64,000 nucleotides of DNA. Source: Streptomyces sp. CB02980. Lineage in GTDB: Bacteria; Actinomycetota; Actinomycetes; Streptomycetales; Streptomycetaceae. Of the stretch, positions 44,957 through 55,600 are shown one piece after another; the first letter of the stretch is position 1, and each line of letters begins with the position of its first letter. Both the position numbers and the translations under genes were made by a program. The stretch spans positions 20,377-84,376 of the forward strand of contig NZ_JACSCH020000021.1 in NCBI RefSeq assembly GCF_014451325.2, read 5' to 3'. The notes under the pieces were generated by a model. That model made no database searches, was not told the DNA's origin, and worked only from the letters and a program-made list of their open reading frames with translations.

Positions 44957-47900
44957 ATGTCATTGCTCAGAGACGTCGGCAGACGCCGGCGTCGCATACG
45001 GGCCGCCCTGAACAGGGCGACCGCGACCACCGCCTTCATGACGGCCTCCGCCGTCCTGGTCGGCATGATCCACAGCTCGCCCGTCGCCGCCGCGACCGAG
45101 CCCGAGCAGGACGACCTCACCCAGTACCGCAACAGCATCGGCTCCGAACGACGCCTCGACCGCTGCAAGGGCGCGCAGGCCCTGCACATCGGCGGCCCGC
45201 TGTTGAAGGCCAAGGCCATCGAGGGCCTGGCCGGAACCGAGGCCGAGCTCGACACGGTCCTCGGTGACGACCTCGACTGGTGGCTCGACAGCCCCCTGGA
45301 CGTCGCCGCCGACGCCGACGAGGACGCCGGGGGCGTCTACGCCAACGCCGTCCGGGACCGCGACGAGGCCCTGTCCCTCGCCAACCAGGTCTACGCCCAG
45401 AAAGACGCCGGCGACCATCGGCTGGACTGGTTGGCGCCGACGTTCGGCGACGCCGTCTGGAACTTCACCATCGGCACCCAGCGGGAACTCGCCAAGCACC
45501 TCGACGACGACACCCTCAGCAAGGCCAGTCCCGAGGCCCTCGCCCGCGCCAAGGTCATCGCCGAGGAGAACCGCGGCAAGGACGAGTGGCACGACTGGGC
45601 ATCGAAGAGCATGCTCAGCGACAGCCAGGTCAGCTGGAGCTCCAGGACCTCCACCGACATCGCGGCCTACCTGAAGCGCGGCGGCTTCCCGACCGTGGCG
45701 CCCGTCAAGGACTCGCCCGAGTACCGCGTCGAGGTCGAGGACCTCAAGCAGGCCTGGGCCGCCTGCGACTACGCCAACCCGTACGACCCCTCGCGCAAGC
45801 TCAACGAGCCCGTCATGGCCGCGATGATCGAGTGGGAGCTGGAGTACGCCGGTCAGGCGGCCCAGCGCGCCACGATCATCCGCGCGGAGGCCGAGGCCTC
45901 CGCGGCCACCCGCGAGGCCACCGACGACCTCGTCGAGGCACTGGGACAGGCCTGGCTCGCCGAACAGCTCCTGCGCTGGCGCAAGAACTGGCAGGACGCA
46001 CTCGCCGGCTGGCCCTTCCCCACCTATCCGGGCCAGCCCGACCAGGCGATGTACGACAGGGCCGACGCCGACCTCGCCCGCTACCGCGCCAACGTCGCCG
46101 CCCTCGTCACCTCGGCGAAGGCACAGGCGGCCAAGGCCACCGCCGCCGCCCAGCGGGCGACCACGGCGCAGCAGCAGGCGTGGGCCGTCGCCGACACGAC
46201 CCATGTGCCGCGCGGCCGGGGTCTGATGTACGCCCAGCAGTCCGTGCAGGTCGCCCGCGCCTCCGCGGCCGCCGCCACGGCCGCCGCGAAGGCGACGGAG
46301 ACCGCGCTCGCCGCGGCCAAGGCCACGGTCGCCACCAGCGACGCGCTCCTCGCCAAGGCGAAGACCGAGTCGGCGGCGCTCAACACCGAGTTCCGCCGGG
46401 TCGCCGCCGAGGAGGCCGCCGCCCAGGCGAAGGCCGCCGCCGACAGCGCCGTGGCCAACGCCACGGCCGCCGCGGAGGGCGCGAACACCGCGAAGGCCGC
46501 CCGTACGGCGGCCGAGGAGAAGCGCGACAAGGCCAAGACCGCCGCCGCCACGGCCGCCTCCGAGCGGGCCAAGGCGGAGGCGGAGAAGGCCACCGCCGTC
46601 GCCTCCCGCACCAAGGCCGCCACCGAGCGCGCCAAGGCCAAGGCGGCCGAGGAGAAGGCCGCCACGCAGCAGACCACCGCCACGAGCGCGGGGACGGCTG
46701 CAGGCACGGCGACCGCCGATGCCACGGCGAAGCGGAAGCTCGCCGACGAGAAGGCGAAGGCCGCGCAGACCGCGCGTGAGAAGGCCGTCGCCGCACTGCG
46801 GACGAAGCAGGCCACCGCGGCCCGCGCCGCCGCCCTCGAAGCCGCCGCGACCGCCGCCGCGGGCAGCGCCGCCGCCGCCGAGACGCGGGCCGCGGCCACC
46901 GCCGCCCGTACGGCCGCGAACGAGGCCGTGCAGGCCGCGGCCGCCGCGCAGACCGCCGCCGACCAGGCGACCACCGCCGCGGTCTCGGCGCGCAGCGCCG
47001 CCACCACGGCGGAGGGCGCCGCCGAGCGCGCCAAGACCAGTGCCGCCACGGCCTGGTCCGCCTACTACGCCTCGTTGGGCGAGGCTTCCTCGGCGCACGC
47101 CGCCGCGGCCACCGCCCTCGACGCGTCGCAGGACGCCGCGATCCGCGCCGACCACGCGGCGACGGCCTCGGAGAACGCGACCGAGCTGGCCAAGAAGGCC
47201 CAGCGGGAGTCGGACGCCGCCGGGACGAGCGCCGCCGAGGCCGTGAAGTCGGCCGCGACCGTCGTCGGCCGTGCCTACGCCGCCGCCCAGGCCGCACTCG
47301 CCGCCCGGGACGCGTCCAAGGCGGCGATCACCTCCGCCGCCGAGGCCGTCGCCCTCGGCAGTCCGTACCAGGAGAAGGACAGCGCGGCCGCGTTCGCCGT
47401 ACTGGTCGGACAGTCGTCGAAGACGGCCGCCGAGCAGCAGGCAGCCGCCGCCGCGGCCAAGGCCACCGCCGCCGCAGCCGCCGCGGCGTCCGCACAGCAG
47501 ACCGCCGCCCAGGCCACCGGTGACGCGAAGCTCGCGGCCGAGGCCGCCGCCCGTGCGGCAAGCGATTCGGTCCGTGCCGTCGAGGCCGCGACCCGGGCCC
47601 AGGCGTCCGCCACACAGGCATCCGACGCCCAGAAGGGCGCGGAGGCCGCCTCCGACGCCGCCGCCGGTCACGCCGCGCAGTCCGGGAACGACGCCCTCAG
47701 CGCCCGTTCCACCGCCGGTGCGGTGAGCGGCATCGCCGCCGAGGCCGCCCGCGAGGCGACCGACGCAGAGAAGCACGCCGCCGAGGCGAACGAGAAGGCC
47801 GGCCGGTCCTCCGAGGCGGCCCTGGAGGCCGCGAGGAAGGCCGCCGACTCGGAGAAGGCCGCCAAGGACGCCGAGGACAAGGCGTCCGACGCGGCGGGCG

Positions 47901-50900
47901 ACAGCTCCGCCGCCGAGGAGGCCGCGAAGAAGGCCGAGCGGGAGCAGCGCGAGAAGAACGAGGCCGCGCACGAGGAGGCCCTCGCCGAGGGCGTCACGCC
48001 CATCAAGGGCGGTGCCTCCAACTGGCCGGCGCTCGGTGAGCGCGAGCAGCAGATCCTTCTCGGCGCCTGTGGTCAGACCTGTGTCGACGACTACCGGAAG
48101 GGCCTCGCGGCCGTCTCCGTGAACGTCGTCGAGTGGGCCGCCGCCAACGGCGGGCAGATCCTCTTCGAGCAGCTCGACGCCGCCAAGGTCAAGGAGTGCC
48201 TGGCCTCGTCCGACGTGGACGACTGCCTCTGGGCCCTGGTCGACATCCCCTCGTCGTCCGTGATCGTGGGTCGTGTGCCCGCGCTCGCGCTGGCGATCGA
48301 GAAGGTCTCCGACGGCATGCGGAAGATCTTCCGCGACGCGGACGACGCGCTGCGCCGGCTCAACGAGCTGACGACCGTCATCAGTGGTGCCCGCAGCACC
48401 CCGCGCCTGGAGCGCTGCCTCGCCGGAGTCGCCCTGCACGCGGGCGGCGCCAGGACGAAGGCCGTGGCCATCCAGGGCCTGTCCGGTACGAACGCCCAGC
48501 TGCACGAGGTCATCGGCGACCTCAGCTGGCTCCAGCTCATGGCCCTGGGCCAGGCGACCAGCCAGGACAAGGCGGCCGCGTACCAGTACGCGGACGCCAT
48601 CGCGGCCCGCAAGGCCGTCCTGGAGGACGCCAACCGGCCGTACGCGATGAGCTCGTTCGACGACGGGATCACGCTGCACGCACCGCAGTTCGGCGCGGAG
48701 GTCATGGCGTTCACCCACGCCTCGCAGCCGAAGCTGTCGACGCGTCTCGGCTGGGACGGGCACACCAACCCGAGTGCCGAGTCGCTGGCGAAGGCCCGCG
48801 AGATCACCGAGCAGAACCGGGGCAAGGACGACTGGCACGACTTCGCGGCGGACTCCATGCTGCGGTCGGCCAACACGACCAACACCCAGTTCTGGGGCGG
48901 CATCACCTCCGCCGACATCGCCACCTATCTGCGGCACGGCGGCTTCCCCGCCAAGAAGATCACCGAGGGCACCGCGGCGTTCCGCGTCGAGGTCGAGAAC
49001 CTCAAGCAGGCCTGGGCCACGTGCAACCACGGTGACCCGGTCGACCCGCGCAACGCCCTCAGCGAGGTCGTCTCCCGGGCCTCGGCCGAGTGGGAGTCGG
49101 AGTACGCAGGTCAGAACACGCAGCGCACGCTCATCATGCGGGCGGAGGCCGACGCCGCCGCGGCGACGAAGGCCGCCACCGACAACATGATCGAGGCCAT
49201 CGGCCAGGCGTGGCTCGCCGACCAGATCCTGCGCTGGCAGAAGTACTGGCACGACAAGCTCGCGGCCGACCCGGACCACATCCTCAAGCCGAAGCAGGCT
49301 CTCTTCGACCAGGCGAAGTCCGACCTGGAGAAGGCCCGCGGCAAGGTCCGGACGCTCGTCACCACGGCCCAGGAGCAGGCCGGTCTGGCCACCGCCGCCG
49401 CGCAGCGCGCGGTGACCGCCCAGCAGGACGCCTGGGCTCTCGCGGACGCCGCTGAGGCGCCGCGCGGCCGGGGTCTGATGTACGCCCAGCAGTCGGTGCA
49501 GGTCGCCCGCGCCTCCGGCGCGGCCGCCACGGCCGCGGCGAAGGCGACGGAGACGGCGCTGAACGCGGCGAACGCCACGGTCTCGACGTCCCACACCCTG
49601 CTGGCTCTGGCGCAGACCCAGACGCACGCGGTGAACACCGAGTTCCGCCGCATCGCCGCGCAGGAGGCCGCCGCCCAGGCGAAGGCCGCAGCGGACAGCG
49701 CGGACAGGCACGCCGCCGAGGCCGAGGCGAATCTGAAGATCGCCCAGGAGGCCAAGGCCACCGCCGAGAGGGAGGAACAGGAGGCCAAGCAGGCGTCCGC
49801 GACGGCGCAGGCCAAGCGCGCCGAGGCCGAGCTGGAGCGCGCCAACGCGGCGGCGCACCGGGCCACCGCCGAGCGCGAGCGGGACAAGGCCAGTGCGGCC
49901 GAGGCCCGCGCCGTGGAGGAGCAGGGCAGGGCGAGTACCGCCCGTGCCACGGCGGACGGTGCCGGCGAGGCGGCCGGGACCAAGCGGGACGACGCGGCCG
50001 AGGCCGAGGAGGAGGCGAGGCTCGCACGGAACCGTGCCCTCGTCGCCGAGCGCGAGAAGAGGGCCGCCGACTCGCGGGCCGCGGCGCTCGAATCCGCAGC
50101 GGCCGCGGCCGTGGGCACCGAGGCCGCCACCGAGACGCGGCAGTTGGCCACCGAGGCGCGTACGGCCGCGAACGAGGCGACCACCGCCGCGACCAACGCC
50201 CGTGCGGCGGCGGACGAGGCGGGCACGGCTGCGGTCAACTCCCGTTCGGCCGCTCTCCGTTCCAAGGGGGCCGCGAAGCGTTCCGAGGCCGCGGCCGACG
50301 GCGCCTGGGCGGCGTACTCGACCGCACTCGGTTCGGCGGCGGCCGCCCATGCGGCCGCGGCCACGGCGATCGACGCCTCCGAGGCGGCCGCGCAGAACGC
50401 GCGGAACGCCGAGGCCGAGTCCCGGAAGGCGTCCGCGGCGGCGCTCCTCGCCAAGCAGGAGGCGGGGCTCGCACACAGCGAGGCTCTCAAGACCGCGCAG
50501 TGGGCGGCCGAGACGGCCGGTCACGCGTACGCCGTCGCCCAGGCGGCGAGCGCGGCGCGGGACACCGCGACGCAGACCGCCAAGCCGGCGAACGAAGCAA
50601 TCGCCATCGGCACTCCGTACCAGGAGACCGACGCGTCGGCGGGCTTCGCCGTCCTCACCGGCCAGAGCGCGCTGACCCTCTCGGAGCAGCAGGCGAAGGC
50701 CGCGGAGGCCAAGGCGACCCAGGCGGCCGCGTACGCGGCGGAGGCCCAGCGCCTCGCCGACCGGGCCGCGGCCGACGACAAGCTCGCCGCACAGGCGGCA
50801 GCGGCGGCGGCCAAGGATGCGGAGCGCGCGGCGAAGGCCGTCAAGCGCGCCCAGACCGCGGCGGTGGAAGCGGAGAAGGCGGCCAAGGCCGCTCAGGCCG

Positions 50901-52225
50901 CGGCCGGTCGCGCCGACGGTTACGCCATGCAGGCGGGCAAGGACGCGCTCGCCGCGACCTCGGCCGCCAACGCGGCGATGGGCGAGGCCGCTTCGGCCGA
51001 CAGTGCGGCCACGGAGGCGGAGAAGGACGCCGCCGGTGCCCGTGCTGCGGCGACCACGGCGGAGAACGACGCCGCGGCCGCCCGTTCCACGGCCACCCAG
51101 GCCGAGAGCGACGCCACCGCGGCCGAGACCTCGGCGTCGAACGCGCAGAACCACGCGAAGGAGGCCGACGAGGCCGCCAAGCGGGCGGAGGAGGAGTACC
51201 GCAAGAGCGTCGTGGCGCAGCAGGCCAAGCACGTCGAGGCGGGAGCCCTCTACGACGGGCCGCAGCTCGGCGTCGACGACGAGGAACTGCTGAGGCAGCT
51301 CTGCGGTCAGGAGTGCGTCGACGAGTACAAGGCGGCCAGGGACCTGGCGTCCGGGGACATCATCGAGTGGGTCAAGGCCAATGGCGGCGCGATCCTCCTC
51401 GAACTGTTCGGCCTCACCAACATCAAGGAGTGCCTCTCCAGCGGGGACTTCGAGGCCTGCATGTGGGCCCTCGTCGACGTGGCGGCGAATCTCGTCCCCG
51501 TCCTGAAGATCCCCGCGGTGGCGAAGGCCCTGTACCGGATCGGCAAGGCGCTCTACGGCTTCTTCGAGAAGTCGAGGCTCGCCCAGAAGGTGCTGTCCAA
51601 GTACAACGCCCTGCTGAAGAAGACCAAGAACCTTCCTTCCTGCCTGGTTCCGCAGCCGAAGCCGAAGGGCGCGGTCTCGAACGCCTCGTTCGCCGGCACG
51701 GCGTCCTTCGCCAGGATGTCGTTCACCACGGCGTCGTTCAGCGCTTCTTCGTCCTCCTCCAGCAGCCGCGGCGGCTGGGACGACCTCTACCCCGAGTCCT
51801 CGCAGCCTCCGGGCGCGGAGGACGCGTGGGCGGAGTACGAAGCCGCGAAGCAGCCGGAGAAGGAGGACCCGGGCGGCTGGGACAAGGTCAACCCGGGGAA
51901 GATGTGCCGGAAGATCGCGGCCGGCAAGTGGTTCTTCGAGGAGATCAAGGAATACCACTTCGACGGAGGCAAGAAGACCGAGCACGACAAGGGCATCTGG
52001 AAGGCCAACACCTCGGACGACGTGCTCAAGAAGATCTTCGAGATGGCGGAGCACATGTGCGACAACTGGGAACCGGCTTCGAAGCCGCGGTACCGCAAGT
52101 GCACCTTCGACCCCGGACTCGGGATCCTCGGCAGGAAGCACCGTGACGGGCCCGAACTCCGCACGACCCAGGTCCAGGTGGTCGTGTCCATCGACGGAGA
52201 CGCGATCACCATGTATCCGGTGTAG
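44957..52225 (+). CDS. Giant secreted coiled-coil protein 1, polymorphic-toxin-like
   Basis: A 2,422-residue exported protein with no family I can name in full. A signal peptide with a long basic start (RDVGRRRRRIRAALNR, cleavage near PVAAA) is followed by two copies of a module about 1,084 residues long, with RLDRC/RLERC at 66 and 1150. Each module has a globular cap of about 330 residues ending near DIAAYLKRGGF or DIATYLRHGGF. The marker PRGRGLMYAQQSVQVA follows at 418 and 1502. Then come about 600 residues of Ala/Glu/Lys coiled coil, closed by CGQTCVDDY (1038) or CGQECVDEY (2116). The last 107 residues (from about 2316, ending TMYPV) are unlike anything in gene 2. ATG at 44957 shares its leader with gene 2. 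A C-terminal toxin is inferred. Confidence 0.8.
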   Translation: MSLLRDVGRRRRRIRAALNRATATTAFMTASAVLVGMIHSSPVAAATEPEQDDLTQYRNSIGSERRLDRCKGAQALHIGGPLLKAKAIEGLAGTEAELDTVLGDDLDWWLDSPLDVAADADEDAGGVYANAVRDRDEALSLANQVYAQKDAGDHRLDWLAPTFGDAVWNFTIGTQRELAKHLDDDTLSKASPEALARAKVIAEENRGKDEWHDWASKSMLSDSQVSWSSRTSTDIAAYLKRGGFPTVAPVKDSPEYRVEVEDLKQAWAACDYANPYDPSRKLNEPVMAAMIEWELEYAGQAAQRATIIRAEAEASAATREATDDLVEALGQAWLAEQLLRWRKNWQDALAGWPFPTYPGQPDQAMYDRADADLARYRANVAALVTSAKAQAAKATAAAQRATTAQQQAWAVADTTHVPRGRGLMYAQQSVQVARASAAAATAAAKATETALAAAKATVATSDALLAKAKTESAALNTEFRRVAAEEAAAQAKAAADSAVANATAAAEGANTAKAARTAAEEKRDKAKTAAATAASERAKAEAEKATAVASRTKAATERAKAKAAEEKAATQQTTATSAGTAAGTATADATAKRKLADEKAKAAQTAREKAVAALRTKQATAARAAALEAAATAAAGSAAAAETRAAATAARTAANEAVQAAAAAQTAADQATTAAVSARSAATTAEGAAERAKTSAATAWSAYYASLGEASSAHAAAATALDASQDAAIRADHAATASENATELAKKAQRESDAAGTSAAEAVKSAATVVGRAYAAAQAALAARDASKAAITSAAEAVALGSPYQEKDSAAAFAVLVGQSSKTAAEQQAAAAAAKATAAAAAAASAQQTAAQATGDAKLAAEAAARAASDSVRAVEAATRAQASATQASDAQKGAEAASDAAAGHAAQSGNDALSARSTAGAVSGIAAEAAREATDAEKHAAEANEKAGRSSEAALEAARKAADSEKAAKDAEDKASDAAGDSSAAEEAAKKAEREQREKNEAAHEEALAEGVTPIKGGASNWPALGEREQQILLGACGQTCVDDYRKGLAAVSVNVVEWAAANGGQILFEQLDAAKVKECLASSDVDDCLWALVDIPSSSVIVGRVPALALAIEKVSDGMRKIFRDADDALRRLNELTTVISGARSTPRLERCLAGVALHAGGARTKAVAIQGLSGTNAQLHEVIGDLSWLQLMALGQATSQDKAAAYQYADAIAARKAVLEDANRPYAMSSFDDGITLHAPQFGAEVMAFTHASQPKLSTRLGWDGHTNPSAESLAKAREITEQNRGKDDWHDFAADSMLRSANTTNTQFWGGITSADIATYLRHGGFPAKKITEGTAAFRVEVENLKQAWATCNHGDPVDPRNALSEVVSRASAEWESEYAGQNTQRTLIMRAEADAAAATKAATDNMIEAIGQAWLADQILRWQKYWHDKLAADPDHILKPKQALFDQAKSDLEKARGKVRTLVTTAQEQAGLATAAAQRAVTAQQDAWALADAAEAPRGRGLMYAQQSVQVARASGAAATAAAKATETALNAANATVSTSHTLLALAQTQTHAVNTEFRRIAAQEAAAQAKAAADSADRHAAEAEANLKIAQEAKATAEREEQEAKQASATAQAKRAEAELERANAAAHRATAERERDKASAAEARAVEEQGRASTARATADGAGEAAGTKRDDAAEAEEEARLARNRALVAEREKRAADSRAAALESAAAAAVGTEAATETRQLATEARTAANEATTAATNARAAADEAGTAAVNSRSAALRSKGAAKRSEAAADGAWAAYSTALGSAAAAHAAAATAIDASEAAAQNARNAEAESRKASAAALLAKQEAGLAHSEALKTAQWAAETAGHAYAVAQAASAARDTATQTAKPANEAIAIGTPYQETDASAGFAVLTGQSALTLSEQQAKAAEAKATQAAAYAAEAQRLADRAAADDKLAAQAAAAAAKDAERAAKAVKRAQTAAVEAEKAAKAAQAAAGRADGYAMQAGKDALAATSAANAAMGEAASADSAATEAEKDAAGARAAATTAENDAAAARSTATQAESDATAAETSASNAQNHAKEADEAAKRAEEEYRKSVVAQQAKHVEAGALYDGPQLGVDDEELLRQLCGQECVDEYKAARDLASGDIIEWVKANGGAILLELFGLTNIKECLSSGDFEACMWALVDVAANLVPVLKIPAVAKALYRIGKALYGFFEKSRLAQKVLSKYNALLKKTKNLPSCLVPQPKPKGAVSNASFAGTASFARMSFTTASFSASSSSSSSRGGWDDLYPESSQPPGAEDAWAEYEAAKQPEKEDPGGWDKVNPGKMCRKIAAGKWFFEEIKEYHFDGGKKTEHDKGIWKANTSDDVLKKIFEMAEHMCDNWEPASKPRYRKCTFDPGLGILGRKHRDGPELRTTQVQVVVSIDGDAITMYPV

Positions 52226-52280
52226 AGCCGCTGGTCGGCGCTGATCCGCTGATCCGCGCCGATCCGCCCCTCTTCACGAG

Positions 52281-52313
52281 AACGCCCGGCCGGGAGCCTC
52301 CCGGCCGGGCGTT
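52281..52313 (+). terminator. Terminator of giant gene 1
   Basis: A perfect 15-bp inverted repeat (52281-52295 with 52299-52313, loop GCC) 56 bases after the stop. Confidence 0.88.
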
Positions 52314-52366
52314 TCGCGTGTGGCCACCGCGGCCCTGCCGGAGGTTCCTTACCGCAGGTAAAGAGT

Positions 52367-52437
52367 TGATCAATGGACGATCGCTTTGTCCGGCACCGAG
52401 TTCGGTGCCCCGTTGGTGAAGATTATTTGATCTTCAC
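52367..52437 (+). promoter_or_regulatory. Conserved control region of giant gene 2
   Basis: TGATCAAT at 52367 and a perfect 8-bp inverted repeat GTGAAGAT, TATTTG, ATCTTCAC at 52416-52437 repeat the arrangement upstream of giant gene 1 (offset 49 here, 51 there). The rest of the 380-base gap holds the gene 1 terminator, the shared leader and no gene. Confidence 0.65.
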
Positions 52438-52605
52438 GTGCGGAACCGTGCGTGACATCGTCACGGGGCAAGCGGCAGTGCCGGTTCGTGGGAGTGGGGA
52501 GCGCGCCGGCCGTTGCCGTGCCGAGTGGTGGGGCCTGGGCGATGGCGTCTCCTGTCATGTCCATGCTTAACGGCTGCCGGACGATCGCGAGACGCAAGGC
52601 AGAAC

Positions 52606-55600
52606 ATGTCATTGCTCAGAGACCCCGGCAGACGCCGGCGTCGCATTCGGTCCGCCCTGGCCAGGGCGACCGGGATCACCGCCCTCCTGACCGCCTCCGC
52701 CGTCCTCGTCGGCGCCATCCAGGCCTCGCCCGTCGCGGCGGCCGACACCGAGCCCGAGCAGGACACCGGCTTCGGACGCAACAGCATCGGCGAGGACCGC
52801 CGGCTCGACCGCTGCCTCACCGGTGTGGCGCTGCACGTCGGCGGCCCGCTGATGAAGGCCAAGGCCATCGAGGGCCTCACCGGCACCGAGACCCGGCTGC
52901 GGGAGACCATCGGGGACATCGGCTGGATCGGTTTCGGCCCCCTGGGCGTGGCCCGCGACGCCGACGAGGACGCCGCCGGGGTCTACTCCGACCTGGTCGG
53001 CGCCCGCAGGACCGCCCTCGACGACGCCAACAAGGTCTACCGCGAATCGGCGTGGGCCAGCGACGACATGGAGTGGCACGCCCCCGCGTTCGGCGCGGAC
53101 GTCACCTACTTCACCGGCGTCACGCAGAAGGAACTCGCCTGGCAGCTCGGCTGGGACGGCCACAGCAACGCCAGCCCCGAGGCCGTCGCGCGCGCCCGGG
53201 CCCTCATGGAGGAGAACCGCGGCAAGGACGACTGGCACGACTTCTACGTCGACTTCATGCTGCGGGACAGCGAGGTCAACAACACCCGGTATACCGGGGG
53301 TACGACCTCCAGCGACATCGCGTCCTACCTGCGGCACGGCGGCTACGCGACCGAGACGCCCGCCAAGGACTCCCCGGAGTACCGCGTCGAGGTCGAGAAC
53401 CTCAAGCAGGCCTGGGCCGCCTGCGACTTCCAGAACCCGGTCGACCCGCGCCGCGTCCTCAACGACCCGGTCATGAGCGCGATGGTCGAGTGGGAGCAGG
53501 AGTACGCCGGTCAGGCCACCCAGCGCGCCGAGATCATCCAGGCGGAGGCCGACGCGGCGCTCGCGACCCGCGAGGCCGCCGACGACATGGTCGAGGCCAT
53601 CGGTCTCGCCTGGTTCGCCGACCAGATCCTGACCTGGCGCGAGTACTGGACGGACCTGCTCGCCCGGGACCCCGAGACCATCTTCGACAAGCCCGACCAG
53701 GCGATGTACGACAAGGCCACGGCCGACCTCGCCCGGACGCGTACCGACGCGGCCGCCGCGGTCGCCTCGGCCAAGGCGTGGGCCGCCAAGGCCACCACCG
53801 CCTCGCAGAAGGCCGCCACCGCGCAGCAGGAGGCGTGGGCCGTCGCCGACACCGCCCATGTGCCGCGCGGCCGGGGTCTGATGTACGCCCAGCAGTCGGT
53901 CCAGGTCACCCGCGCCTCCGCGGCCGCCGCCGCGGCCGCCGCGAAGGCGACCGAGACGGCCATGAACGCCGCGAACGCCACGGTCGCCACCAGCGACGCG
54001 CTGCTCGCCAAGGCGCAGACCGAGTCGCACGCGATCAGCACCGAGTTCCGTCGCGTCGCCGCCGAGGAGGCCGCCGCCCAGGCGAAGGCCGCCGCCGACA
54101 GCGCCGAGGCCAACGCCACGGCCGCCGCGGAGAGCGCCGCCACCGCGAAGGCCGCCCGTACGACGGCCGAGGAGAAGCGCGACAAGGCCAAGACCGCCGC
54201 CGCCACCGCCGCCTCCGAGCGCGCCAAGGCGGAGACGGAGAAGGCCACCGCCGTCGCCTCCCGCACCAAGGCCGCCACCGAGCGGACCAAGGCGGAGCAG
54301 GCCGAACAGCGGGCGTCGACCCAGCAGACGACGGCGAAGAACGCCGACACGGCCGCCGGGACGGCGACCGCCGACGCGTCGGCGAAGCGCAAGGCCGCCG
54401 ACGAGAAGGCGAAGGCCGCGCAGACCGCGCGTGAGAAGGCCGTCGCCGCCCTGCGGACGAAGCAGGCCACCGCGGCCCGCGCCGCCGCCCTCGAAGCCGC
54501 CGCCACCGCCGCCGCGGGCACCGCGGCCGCCGACGAGACCCGGGCCGCCGCCACGGCCGCCCGTACGGCGGCGAACCAGGCCGTCGCAGCCGCCACCGCC
54601 GCGCAGACGGCGGCCGACCAGGCCACCGCGGCCGCGGTCTCGGCGCGCAGCGCCGCCACCACGGCGGAGGGCGCGGCGGAACGCGCCCAGGCGAACGCGG
54701 GCAGCGCGTGGTCGGCGTACCACTCGTCCCTCGGCGCGGCCTCCACCGCGCACGCCGCCGCGGCCGTCGCCCTGGACGCGTCCCAGGACGCGGCCACCCG
54801 GGCCGACAACGCCGCCACCGCGTCGGAGAACGCCACCACGCTCGCCAAGAAGGCCGAGCAGGAGTCGCTCGCGGCCGGGACGAGCGCCGCCGAGGCCGTG
54901 AAGTCGGCAGCGACCGTGGTGGGCCGGGCGTACGCCGCCGGCCAGGCCGCGCTCGCCGCGCGCGACAGCGCCAACGCCGCGGTCGCCGCCTCCAGCGAGG
55001 CCATCTCCATCGGCACGCCGTACAAGGAGAAGGACAGCTCGGCCGCGCTCGCCGTGCTCGTCGGCCAGTCGTCGAAGACGCTCGCCGAGCAGCAGGCGGC
55101 GGCCGCGGAGGCCAAGGCCACCGAGGCGGCCGCGGCGGCGGAGTCCGCGCAGCAGGCAGCCGCGCAGGCCACCGGTGACGCGAAGCTCGCCGCCGAGGCG
55201 GCCGCGCGCGCCGCAAGCGATTCGGTCCGTGCCGTCGAGGCCGTCACCCGCGCCCAGGCGTCGGCAGCCGACGCCTCCGACGCGCAGAAGGGCGCGAAGT
55301 CCGCTTCCGACGCCGCCTCCGGCCATGCCCAGCAGGCCGGGAACGACGCCCTCACCGCCCGCGGCACCGCGGACGACGCGAGCAGCGCGGCCGTCGAGGC
55401 CGACCGTGAGGCCGCCGCGGCCGAGAAGCACGCCGCCGAGGCGAACGAGAAGGCCGGCCGGTCCTCCGAGGCCGCCGAGGAGGCCGCGCGCAAGGCGGCC
55501 GAGGCGGAGAAGGAGGCCAAGGACGCCGAGACGAAGGCCGGCGACGCGGCGGGCGACAGCTCCGCCGCGGAAGAGGCCGCGAGGAAGGCCGAGGAGGAGC

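Noticed and set aside
52226..52605. A small immunity gene between the two giant genes.
   Set aside because: The gap contains only a terminator, the shared control region and the leader; the short open frames present overlap these and have no codon bias.
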